Shown piece by piece: positions 1-7,534 of a stretch of DNA of 41,706 bases (its first letter is position 1; every line of letters starts with the position of its first letter). The position numbers and the translations under genes are program-made. The notes under the pieces were generated by a model, which was not told the DNA's origin, did no database searches, and saw only the letters and a list, made by a program, of their open reading frames with translations. Source of the DNA: 2-12-FULL-60-19 sp041483675 (GTDB lineage: Bacteria > Desulfobacterota > Binatia > UBA9968). The DNA lies in the NCBI GenBank assembly GCA_041483675.1, contig JBGPGE010000032.1:1-41706 (forward strand), read 5' to 3'.

Positions 1-1
1 C

Positions 2-385
2 AACGGGCGCAAGCTGACCGATGACGTCGCCGGTCTCACCTGCGACCAGGGTGACTGCGCGCTGGTCGAGGGCGCGGTCATCGACGACAAAACATGGCCG
101 CGCGCAACGAAGAACGACAACGGCGCGAAAGAGTTCTCAAAAGAGTTCCCTTATCTCGCTGCACCCTGGCCTATGGCGCCGCCGCCTGCGCCGCCCGACG
201 TCGGCCTCTCCGGCGCGCTCGGGGCGGTCAGGGACACCGTGGCGTTCTTCAAGGATGCGACGGCCAATTGCTGCACGCCGGTCAAGAGGGTCGTCCTGGT
301 GACGATCGTTGTCGTAATCCTCATCGTGGTCATCCTCGTCTGGCTGATCATCGCGTGGAGGCGCTGCAAGCGGGCCAAAGCCTGA
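2..385 (+). CDS. C-terminal part of a DUF4331-like protein with a membrane anchor (5' end outside window)
   Basis: The reading frame is open from the left edge to a TGA at 383-385, so only the last 127 residues are visible. An NGRKLTDDV stretch followed about 50 residues later by FPYLAAPW resembles the conserved end of the DUF4331 family, whose function is not established. After a proline-rich linker there is one strongly hydrophobic segment (VTIVVVILIVVILVWLII) and a basic tail RRCKRAK. This predicts a C-terminal transmembrane anchor with the body of the protein outside the cytoplasm. It reads into the GMC/cytochrome island with only 17 bases before the next start, so it is probably the upstream gene of that operon. 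The DUF4331 assignment rests on short motifs; the anchor is clear. Confidence 0.6.
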   Translation, partial: NGRKLTDDVAGLTCDQGDCALVEGAVIDDKTWPRATKNDNGAKEFSKEFPYLAAPWPMAPPPAPPDVGLSGALGAVRDTVAFFKDATANCCTPVKRVVLVTIVVVILIVVILVWLIIAWRRCKRAKA

Positions 386-402
386 TGGAGGAGAGGCGAA
401 AC

Positions 403-540
403 ATGAGTTCCAATACGGCCGCACAGGCTGAGTTCGAATACATCGTCGTCGGTTCGGGCGCTCCCCAGGCCGGGGAGATTCCGGGGCGGTGGCCCCTGGG
501 TGCTGGCCTAACGAAAGGAGAGCTATCCATATGGCGGTAA
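403..540 (+). pseudogene. Truncated GMC oxidoreductase start (45 codons)
   Basis: An ATG preceded by GGAGGAG opens a 45-codon frame whose first 20 residues include EFEYIVVGSGA, the FAD-binding start of a GMC oxidoreductase. It closely matches the start of the complete gene at 3280 (KYEYIVVGSGA). Similarity stops after that alanine, before the rest of the glycine loop, and the frame then reads into unrelated DNA containing two G/C hairpins (461-477 and 483-496). It overlaps the first 10 bases of the cytochrome gene. The likely history is a second gmc copy in front of the cytochrome that was almost wholly deleted, keeping its ribosome site and first codons. It could still be translated as a short leader peptide coupled to the cytochrome start. 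Confidence 0.7.
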
Positions 541-3260
541 GAAACGTTCTGAGGTGGCTTTGGAGGGTGATCGGCCTGATCGTCCTGATAGTCGCGATAG
601 TCGCAGTGGTTTTAGTCGTAAAATTTCTCAACCGGCCGAAGCCGGGTTCTGTGCTGGATGAGGCGATGAAGGCGGGCCTGACGGCAAAGGACCTGCCGGG
701 ATCGGACGACGACTACTTGCGCGCCATGGACCGCGGGCTGGACGAAGAGGCGGTGCACAAAGCTCTGCCCTTTCTCACCAAGGAGGAGGCGTGGAAGTCC
801 TATAACAGGGGGCGCAACAATTGGGTCGTCTGGACCGCCGGCAACGACACGCTGTGGGATTTCCTGGGCAACAACACGTTCGGCGCCTTCGACCTGTTGA
901 AGACGGTCTCTTCCCATCCGAGCACCAAATATTGCGGCAACAAAAAGGCCGAGTACGGCTACGCCGAGGAAAGTTACGGCGCTTACGCCAAAGAGGCGCA
1001 AGACCGATACGCCAAAGATCAGTATTCGCCCGCGCCGTATCCTCCGGGCTACCTCGCCTACGAGGACGACGACTGCAAGGGTGAAGACCGCCAATTCTAC
1101 GAGGTCTCCCGCCAGAACCGGTGGAAATATTTAGGCTTGGTCAACGAGCCCGGCTTCCAGCAGTGGGACGCCAAGGGCTGCGACTGGAAGAGCGACAAGA
1201 AGAGCGACAAGGAGCCGTACGGCAAGTGCGGCGACCCGGAGCGTTTCGGCCTCTGGCTCGACAAGCGCGTCGGGAAGCCCGACCCGTTCGAGGACGAAAA
1301 GAAATATCCGGGCGTCAAAGTTGGCGCCCGCGGCAAGAACATTCGGCCCGGCTCCTACTACGGATACGCGAGCGGCACCGTCGGCCTGCGCCTCTTTCCC
1401 AATCCCGCGTTCGACGAGGCGGCGGAGAAGAAGTGGGACCCGTGGCGATACTACAACGACCCCAACTACTACAACGACAAAAATCTCGTCCGTCCGTACC
1501 GCGTCGGGATGTCCTGCGGTTTTTGCCACGTCGGCCCCAGCCCGATCGATCCGCCCAAGGACCCCGAGAATCCGGAGTGGAAGAACCTGACTTCGAATCC
1601 GGGCGCGCAATACTTCTGGATCGACCGGATCTTTTTCTGGAATCCGAAAGAGCGGCAGAAAAACTTCATCTACCAGCTCTTCCACACCTCCTTGCCGGGT
1701 TCGCTCGACACGTCGCTCGTCTCGAGCGACAACATCAACAACCCGCGCACCATGAACGCCGTCTACAGCATCGCGGCGCGTCTGGCGATGGCCGAGTTCC
1801 ACCCGGAAAAGCTGACGGGCGGCGAGCTCAACAACAAGCAGTTCAACGACTATGACAGGACCAAGGCGCTCTCGAAATACTTCACGCCGCCGGACACCGT
1901 CCTGACCGCCCACGTCCTCAAAGACGGCGCCGATTCGGTGGGCATCCTCGGCGCGTTGAACCGCGTCTATATCAACATCGGCCTGTTCAGCGAGGAGTGG
2001 CTGCTCCACTTCAAGCCGCTGATCGGCAACTTCCCCGGCAAGCGGATCACGCCGATCGAGATCGCCGTGTTGGCGAAGAACTCGACCTACTGGAACGCCA
2101 ACGTCGCGCAGACGCCCGACCTGGCGCTGTTTTTCCTCGCGAGCGCTCGCCCCGACCTCCTCAAAGACGCGCCCGGCGGCAAGGCCTATCTGCCGACCGA
2201 TCAAAATAAGCTCAATCGCGGCAAGATCGTCTTCGCCGAGACCTGCGCGCGCTGCCACTCCGGGAAGCAGCCGCCGCCTCCGCCCGAAATCGACTACGCA
2301 AAATGCGGGGGGCCGGGTTACCTGGATTGCTGGAACCGCTATTGGAGCTGGACAGAAACCGATGCGTACAAAAAGCAGATGCGCGAGATCGTTATGCGCA
2401 ACGATTTCCTTGATGGCAATTTCCTCTCCACCGAGCTTCGCGTACCGGTTACGCTGCTCGAGACCAACGCGTGCAGCCCGCTGGCGACCAACGGTCTCAG
2501 AGGCGACATCTGGGACAACTTCACCTCCACGACCTACAAGGAGCTGCCGGCTGTCGGAAAGTTCACGGTCCATCACCCGAAGACCGGCGAGCCTCGGGAG
2601 TACGAGATGCCGGGAGACGGGCGCGGCTACACCCGGCCCGCGTCGCTGATCAGCCTGTGGTCGACTGCGCCGTTCCTGCTCAACAATTCGATCGGAAACT
2701 TCTACGGGGAAGCGAGCGTCCCGGCGCGCGTGGCGTCGTTCAACGACTCGATCCAGCAGATGCTCTGGCCCGAGAAGCGCAAAAAGGACTCGGTCCTGGG
2801 CGACAAAGTTCCCGGCTACATGCAGCGCACGACCTCGGACAGCTACTTGAAAATTGCCTGGGGATACCTGCCAGGTAACTTGGAAGCTCTTATGGACCTC
2901 TTGAGCGGATGGTTCCCCTCGGTCTTTAGCAAAAACGGGCTTGAGATCGGCCTGATCCCCAAGGGAACGCCGGTCGGCCTGTTGGCCAACCTGCCGTTCG
3001 TCTCTGAGAGCACACGGCTGGAAGATCGAGAGGTGCACTTGAAGAAGCTGATCCATATTTTGGGTAAAGCCCATAAGGATTTGAAGGCGGCCGCGGAGGC
3101 GACCCCGGAGAAGAATCACGAGGCGCTCGGGAATCTGGTCGATCCGCTGTTGGAGCTGAGCAAGTGTCCCGACTACGTCGTCAACCGGGGCCACTACTTC
3201 GGCGCCAAACTCAGCGACGACGAGAAGTGGGCGTTGATCGAGTTCTTAAAGACGTTCTAA
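531..3260 (+). CDS. Membrane-anchored diheme cytochrome c, RoxA/di-heme-peroxidase-like
   Basis: A 909-residue protein. The ATG at 531 is chosen over one 14 codons upstream because AAAGGAGAG lies 8 bases before it and a transmembrane helix (LIVLIVAIVAVVLVV) begins about 12 residues in. Two c-type heme sites are visible: C329-G-F-C332-H333 and C572-A-R-C575-H576. A later RPASLISLWSTAPFLLNNSIG-type segment, shortened here as LWSTAPFLLNNS, resembles the LW-x-APYFHN-S signature of di-heme peroxidases and the rubber oxygenase RoxA/RoxB group. It probably sits on the outer face of the inner membrane and either accepts electrons from the GMC dehydrogenase encoded 19 bases downstream or acts as an oxygenase itself. 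It is longer than classic diheme peroxidases. The heme sites are certain; the substrate is unknown. Confidence 0.85.
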   Translation: MAVRNVLRWLWRVIGLIVLIVAIVAVVLVVKFLNRPKPGSVLDEAMKAGLTAKDLPGSDDDYLRAMDRGLDEEAVHKALPFLTKEEAWKSYNRGRNNWVVWTAGNDTLWDFLGNNTFGAFDLLKTVSSHPSTKYCGNKKAEYGYAEESYGAYAKEAQDRYAKDQYSPAPYPPGYLAYEDDDCKGEDRQFYEVSRQNRWKYLGLVNEPGFQQWDAKGCDWKSDKKSDKEPYGKCGDPERFGLWLDKRVGKPDPFEDEKKYPGVKVGARGKNIRPGSYYGYASGTVGLRLFPNPAFDEAAEKKWDPWRYYNDPNYYNDKNLVRPYRVGMSCGFCHVGPSPIDPPKDPENPEWKNLTSNPGAQYFWIDRIFFWNPKERQKNFIYQLFHTSLPGSLDTSLVSSDNINNPRTMNAVYSIAARLAMAEFHPEKLTGGELNNKQFNDYDRTKALSKYFTPPDTVLTAHVLKDGADSVGILGALNRVYINIGLFSEEWLLHFKPLIGNFPGKRITPIEIAVLAKNSTYWNANVAQTPDLALFFLASARPDLLKDAPGGKAYLPTDQNKLNRGKIVFAETCARCHSGKQPPPPPEIDYAKCGGPGYLDCWNRYWSWTETDAYKKQMREIVMRNDFLDGNFLSTELRVPVTLLETNACSPLATNGLRGDIWDNFTSTTYKELPAVGKFTVHHPKTGEPREYEMPGDGRGYTRPASLISLWSTAPFLLNNSIGNFYGEASVPARVASFNDSIQQMLWPEKRKKDSVLGDKVPGYMQRTTSDSYLKIAWGYLPGNLEALMDLLSGWFPSVFSKNGLEIGLIPKGTPVGLLANLPFVSESTRLEDREVHLKKLIHILGKAHKDLKAAAEATPEKNHEALGNLVDPLLELSKCPDYVVNRGHYFGAKLSDDEKWALIEFLKTF

Positions 3261-3279
3261 GGCGGCAAAGGGGGGAAAT

Positions 3280-5172
3280 ATGAGCGAACCGACGGCCAAG
3301 TACGAATACATTGTCGTGGGTTCGGGCGCGGGGGGCGGGACGGTAGCCGCGCGGCTCGCGGAGGCGGGCCGCAAGGTGCTGCTGTTGGAGGCCGGCGGCG
3401 ACCCGAAAGAGCTACGCGGCGGAGTCCGGTGGGACGAAAAAAGGGCCAGTTTCCCCGGCGACTACGACGTGCCCGTGTTCCACGGGATCTCCACCGAGAG
3501 CGACGCGATACGTTGGGACTTCTGGGTGCGCCACTACGCCGACGACGCGCAACAGAAGAGAGACCCAAAGCACCGTGACATCGACGGAGATCCCAGGATA
3601 CTTTATCCGCGGACCGGCGCGCTGGGCGGCTGCACGGCGCACAACGCCATGATCCTGGTCTATCCGCATAACCAGGACTGGGACGACCTCGCCGAGTTGA
3701 CCGGCGATCCTTCCTGGAAGGCGGAGAACATGCGCAAGTACTTCGAGCGCATGGAGAACTGCCATTACCGGAACTTCCCGATTCCGTGGCGCTGGATCTA
3801 CAAGCTTTTCCGTTGGAATCCCACGCGCCACGGCTTCGCCGGCTGGCTCTCCACGCAGGTGGCTGTGCCGCTCCGCGCTCTAAAGAAGGACAAGAGACTG
3901 GTCAAAGTAATCGTCGAGTCGGCTCTGGCGGCGGCGATCATGCCCGGCATGCTGTTAAAGCGGCTGTGGTGGTTTTTGCTTGGCCGGCTCGATCCGAACG
4001 ATTGGCGTTTGGTAAAGAAGGACTCGGTCGGCATCCGCCTCCCGCCGCTCACGACCATCAACCACGCGCGCAACGGCACGCGGGAGTTTTTATTAAGCGT
4101 GAAGGAGAAATATCCCGCCAATCTGACCATCGAGCTTAACGCGCTCGCGGCCAAAGTTCTCTTCGACGATAAGAATCGCGCCGTCGGCGTCGAGTATCTA
4201 ACCGGCGAGCGGCTCTATCAAGCGCACGCGCGGCCAAGCGATCAGCCGGGCAAGAAAGAAACGGTCCACGCCTCGCGCGAGGTCATCCTGGCCGGCGGCG
4301 CGTTCAATACGCCGCAGTTGCTGATGCTCTCCGGCATCGGGCCGAAGGCGGAGTTGGAGAAGCACGGCATTACAGCCCGCGTCGATCTCCCCGGAGTGGG
4401 CAAAAACCTCCAGGACCGCTATGAAGTCGGCGTCGTCAACCGGATGAAGCAGGACTGGAAGGTGCTCGAAGGGGCCCGGTTCGCGAGAGGCGATCCACAG
4501 TTCCAGGAGTGGGAGCAAAGCCGGAGCGGCGTTTACACCACCAACGGCGCGGTCCTTGCCGTCATTAAGAAGTCGGACGAGTCGCGCCCTCTGCCCGACC
4601 TCTTCTGTTTCGCGGTGGTCGGCAAGTTTCGCGGCTACGAGCCGAACTATTCGAGAGAGATCGTCGACCACCACGACTACCTCACCTGGGCGGTTTTGAA
4701 AGCCCATACCGAGAACCGGGCCGGGACGGTCAAGTTGAGGTCGGCCGACCCGCGCGAGCGGCCGGAGATCAACTTCCACTACTTTGAGGAGGGCAGCCAG
4801 GGCTATCAGGAAGATCTCGATTCCGTGGTGAACGGAGTCGAGTTCGTCCTCGGGACGACCGCGCATTTTCAGAACCTCATCGCTGAACAGGAAGCGCCGC
4901 AGAAAGGCCAAAATCTGCGCGACTTCGTCAAGGACAACGCCTGGGGTCATCACGCCTCCTGCACCTGCAAGATCGGCAGGAAGGACGATTCGCTGGCGGT
5001 GCTAGACGGCGATTTTCGGGTGTATGGGACGCACGGGCTGCGCGTGGTCGACGCCTCCGTCTTTCCCAGGATTCCGGGCTTCTTCATCGTCAGTTCGGTC
5101 TACATGATCGGCGAGAAGGCCGCCGACGCGATCCTCGCCGATGCGAAACAATCTTCTGGGCTTCATGGATGA
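3280..5172 (+). CDS. GMC-family FAD-dependent oxidoreductase
   Basis: A 630-residue glucose-methanol-choline family flavoprotein, which typically oxidises alcohols or sterols. The FAD loop G14-S-G16-A-G-G-G and the ribose-binding E37 are at the start. GALGGCTAHNAM near residues 112-123 fits GMC signature 1 and LAGGAFNTPQLLMLSGIGP fits signature 2. The C-terminal active-site region has H557-H558 and ends in GLRVVDASVFPRIPG. There is no signal peptide, unlike the cytochrome before it. The start follows an AAGGGGGG ribosome site, and the stop is only 3 bases from the next gene, so the genes are co-transcribed. The cytochrome is the obvious electron-acceptor candidate, but this is inferred from position. 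Confidence 0.93.
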   Translation: MSEPTAKYEYIVVGSGAGGGTVAARLAEAGRKVLLLEAGGDPKELRGGVRWDEKRASFPGDYDVPVFHGISTESDAIRWDFWVRHYADDAQQKRDPKHRDIDGDPRILYPRTGALGGCTAHNAMILVYPHNQDWDDLAELTGDPSWKAENMRKYFERMENCHYRNFPIPWRWIYKLFRWNPTRHGFAGWLSTQVAVPLRALKKDKRLVKVIVESALAAAIMPGMLLKRLWWFLLGRLDPNDWRLVKKDSVGIRLPPLTTINHARNGTREFLLSVKEKYPANLTIELNALAAKVLFDDKNRAVGVEYLTGERLYQAHARPSDQPGKKETVHASREVILAGGAFNTPQLLMLSGIGPKAELEKHGITARVDLPGVGKNLQDRYEVGVVNRMKQDWKVLEGARFARGDPQFQEWEQSRSGVYTTNGAVLAVIKKSDESRPLPDLFCFAVVGKFRGYEPNYSREIVDHHDYLTWAVLKAHTENRAGTVKLRSADPRERPEINFHYFEEGSQGYQEDLDSVVNGVEFVLGTTAHFQNLIAEQEAPQKGQNLRDFVKDNAWGHHASCTCKIGRKDDSLAVLDGDFRVYGTHGLRVVDASVFPRIPGFFIVSSVYMIGEKAADAILADAKQSSGLHG

Positions 5173-5175
5173 TCT

Positions 5176-6381
5176 GTGCTGAAAAAATTTTTAAACATTC
5201 TGCTTCGAGGATTTCTCGCCCTCGTCTTGCTGCTCGTTCTGATCGCCGGGTCGTCGTGGTTTTATTTCGAGCCGCGCTCCCAGCCCAAGGACGAGGCTAA
5301 AACGATCGGCGACATCGCCGCCGTGCTGACCGACATCGTCGAGCACCAGTACGAGCCGCTGTTTTTTCACCGCGACACGCACGCGAAATCCAACGCCTGC
5401 GTCAAGGCGAATTTCACCATCGACGCGGCCGTGGCGAACGACCCTCGACTGAATTTCGGGGCATTCAAAGGCAAGGCCGACGGGGATCGCACTTATAAGA
5501 CCTGGCTGCGTTTTTCCAACGCCGCCAACGTCGTCACCGACGACCGGACGAAAGACTTTCGCGGCCTCGCGATCAAGCTCTTTGGCGTCGAAGGGAAGAA
5601 GCTGTCGGTTCCGGAGAGCGCCAAGGAGCCGCAGGAAAAACACACGCAGGACTTTTTATTCATCGGCCACGACGCGTTTTTCGCCGGCAACGCGCAGCAC
5701 TTCCTCGACTTCTTCACCGCCTGCCGCGCCGGCGGCCATAGCTGCGAGCCCAGGAGCCTGCCGGTCGTCTGGCACGCGCTCACCCACCCGCAGAGCACGT
5801 TCAATGCGCTCGTCGGCCGAAAGACATTTCGAGCGATCGAGGCGATCCGCTGGTTCAGCGCCACCCCGTACCAGCTCGGCCGAGCGGACTCTATCGTCAA
5901 ATACGGCGCGTTCCCGGCCGAAGGAGAACGGATCTCTTACGCCGGGATCGGCGACACGTCGCACTATTTGACGGAGCGCCTCAAAGAGACGCTCGATCCC
6001 GTGAAAGGCAAAGGAATCAAGCTCAACTTCATGGTTCAGTTTCGGGAAAAGCCGGAGAAGCAGCCGGTCGACAACGCGTTGATCGCCTGGGACGCGAAGG
6101 ACTCGCCGTGGCACAAGGTGGCGACGATCGACGTCTATCCGCAAAACTTCGACTCTCCGGCACAGTGGGAATTTTGCCAGAACATCACTTTTAACCCGTG
6201 GCACAGTCTGGTGGAGCACCAACCGGTCGGCGGCATCAACCGGGCCCGGAGAGACGTGATGGACGCGCTACAGAACGTCCGTCTCGCAAAAAACGGCCGC
6301 ACGCGTTTCGAGCCGACGGGCGATGAGTATTTCTATCCGGGTGCCGCTTTCCCGTGGCGCAAGCCGCCGCCGAAAACCTAG
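5176..6381 (+). CDS. Membrane-anchored catalase-fold heme protein (SrpA/allene-oxide-synthase-like)
   Basis: A 401-residue protein starting at GTG, 3 bases after the GMC stop. An N-terminal hydrophobic segment (FLALVLLLVLIAGSSWFYF) is a signal anchor. The catalase fold is indicated by R66-D-T68-H69-A-K, matching the distal-histidine motif R-x-x-H-A-K, then TWLRFSNA and DFRGLAIKLF, and the FNPWHSLVEHQPVGGINRAR segment of SrpA-type catalase relatives. Thr at 68 in place of the usual catalase Val is the feature reported for coral allene oxide synthase. The position where the family normally has the heme-ligand Tyr (R-x-x-x-Y) appears to be R358-x-x-x-M362. A role with fatty acid hydroperoxides rather than H2O2 is plausible but inferred, and heme binding itself needs checking. 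Confidence 0.75.
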   Translation: MLKKFLNILLRGFLALVLLLVLIAGSSWFYFEPRSQPKDEAKTIGDIAAVLTDIVEHQYEPLFFHRDTHAKSNACVKANFTIDAAVANDPRLNFGAFKGKADGDRTYKTWLRFSNAANVVTDDRTKDFRGLAIKLFGVEGKKLSVPESAKEPQEKHTQDFLFIGHDAFFAGNAQHFLDFFTACRAGGHSCEPRSLPVVWHALTHPQSTFNALVGRKTFRAIEAIRWFSATPYQLGRADSIVKYGAFPAEGERISYAGIGDTSHYLTERLKETLDPVKGKGIKLNFMVQFREKPEKQPVDNALIAWDAKDSPWHKVATIDVYPQNFDSPAQWEFCQNITFNPWHSLVEHQPVGGINRARRDVMDALQNVRLAKNGRTRFEPTGDEYFYPGAAFPWRKPPPKT

Positions 6382-6393
6382 GAGGAGCCGCTT

Positions 6394-7467
6394 ATGGAAC
6401 GCGATGGGCTGGGGCCGCAGGGATTCAACGAAGAGGACGGACGCTACCGTGGAGCAACGTTCTCCGAGGTGCGGGACGCCGTTTTCGCCAACCTCTACCA
6501 GAAGGTGTGGGGTGGCAAGAACGAACCCCCGCTTCCGGTGTACGATGTGACTCTATCGAGCGTTCTCGTCGGAGTCCTTCCGTTCGGCAAGCCGCACCAG
6601 TTTCTCGCCGCCGCCAGACGAACCATCGATTCCCACGCGGATCTGCGCTGGGGGCCGGACCGCAAGGGCTATCGCCGCTTGCTTCATCCAAACGGCATCT
6701 GTCTCACGGGCCGTTGGGAGATCACGGAGGAGACGCCGTACAGCGGCTACTTCAAGCGAGGGAGCCATGGCCTCGTCATCGCGCGCTACTCGACCTGCTG
6801 CACCGAGACTAGGCGCGGCCACTATCGGTCGCTCTCTCTGGTGGGCAAGATCTATCCCACGCTCGACCCGAATCATGCCGAGCCGCTCCGGCCGGCGGGC
6901 TTCATCACGCAACAGGACCTGGGCGGCGAGAGAACCGACTACATCAACGACGCCGAACTCCGCAACGCGCCCGATACGCGGGGCTGGCGCCGCGGCCTGG
7001 GTGTGCCGATCCTGCTGACCACCGGATTGGTTTTCATGCGGGCCGACAAGCAGCCTTCGATTCGCCAGCTCTACGAGATCGCCGAACTCGGCAAGCCGAA
7101 GGACGAAGGCACGCGCGCGCCGGAGTTCATGCGGCTGCTCGTTGCGCGCGATCAACCCAGGATCGAAGGCGAGGCGTTGGATTTCCGCGACGAGGTCATG
7201 GCGCAAATTTTCGACCGGGGAGATGCCCATCCGAAGCGGACTCTCACGTTCGACGTCGAAACGACCGATGAAGGCGCGGCACGCGGCACGGCGCTCTTTC
7301 AACGGCGCAGCTTCAAGAACTGGCGTCGCATCGGTAAGATCAGTTTCGACAACGCCGTCGCCTCGTACAACGGCGACTTCGTGATCCACTTCCACCATCC
7401 CACCTGGCGCGAGGATCGCAACGACCCTTCCACCGCTACCCGGCGGGGAGGGCGTAAGGTGGGTTGA
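6394..7467 (+). CDS. Second catalase-fold protein, soluble
   Basis: A 357-residue protein with an AGGAGGAG ribosome site 6 bases before its ATG and 12 bases after the previous gene. It does not align simply with monofunctional catalases, but LHPNGICLTGRWEI (H98) followed by YSGYFKRGS, LVIARYS (R131) and LVGKIYPT mirrors the catalase order of distal His-x-x-G, a beta strand, RFS and GxAxKF. This suggests the heme-dependent catalase-like superfamily. The C-terminus carries ASYNGDFVIHFHHPTW, which looks conserved but has no role I can assign. No signal peptide or membrane segment is present. Two different catalase-fold genes in tandem suggest sequential steps on one peroxide substrate. The superfamily call is moderate and the function unknown. 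Confidence 0.6.
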   Translation: MERDGLGPQGFNEEDGRYRGATFSEVRDAVFANLYQKVWGGKNEPPLPVYDVTLSSVLVGVLPFGKPHQFLAAARRTIDSHADLRWGPDRKGYRRLLHPNGICLTGRWEITEETPYSGYFKRGSHGLVIARYSTCCTETRRGHYRSLSLVGKIYPTLDPNHAEPLRPAGFITQQDLGGERTDYINDAELRNAPDTRGWRRGLGVPILLTTGLVFMRADKQPSIRQLYEIAELGKPKDEGTRAPEFMRLLVARDQPRIEGEALDFRDEVMAQIFDRGDAHPKRTLTFDVETTDEGAARGTALFQRRSFKNWRRIGKISFDNAVASYNGDFVIHFHHPTWREDRNDPSTATRRGGRKVG

Positions 7468-7534
7468 GGGTCTTCCAACTGCGACAGGTGAGATCGGACG
7501 CGAACCTTATCACGCTCTGAATGAAGGGGGTTCC

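Noticed and set aside
461..496. Rho-independent terminator after the gmc remnant
   Set aside because: The two hairpins are G/C-rich but have no T run, and the cytochrome gene follows at once on the same strand.
1131..3194. A 687-codon open frame antisense to the cytochrome gene
   Set aside because: It has no family motif and lies opposite a gene with two heme sites and a good ribosome site; long antisense frames are expected at this G+C content.
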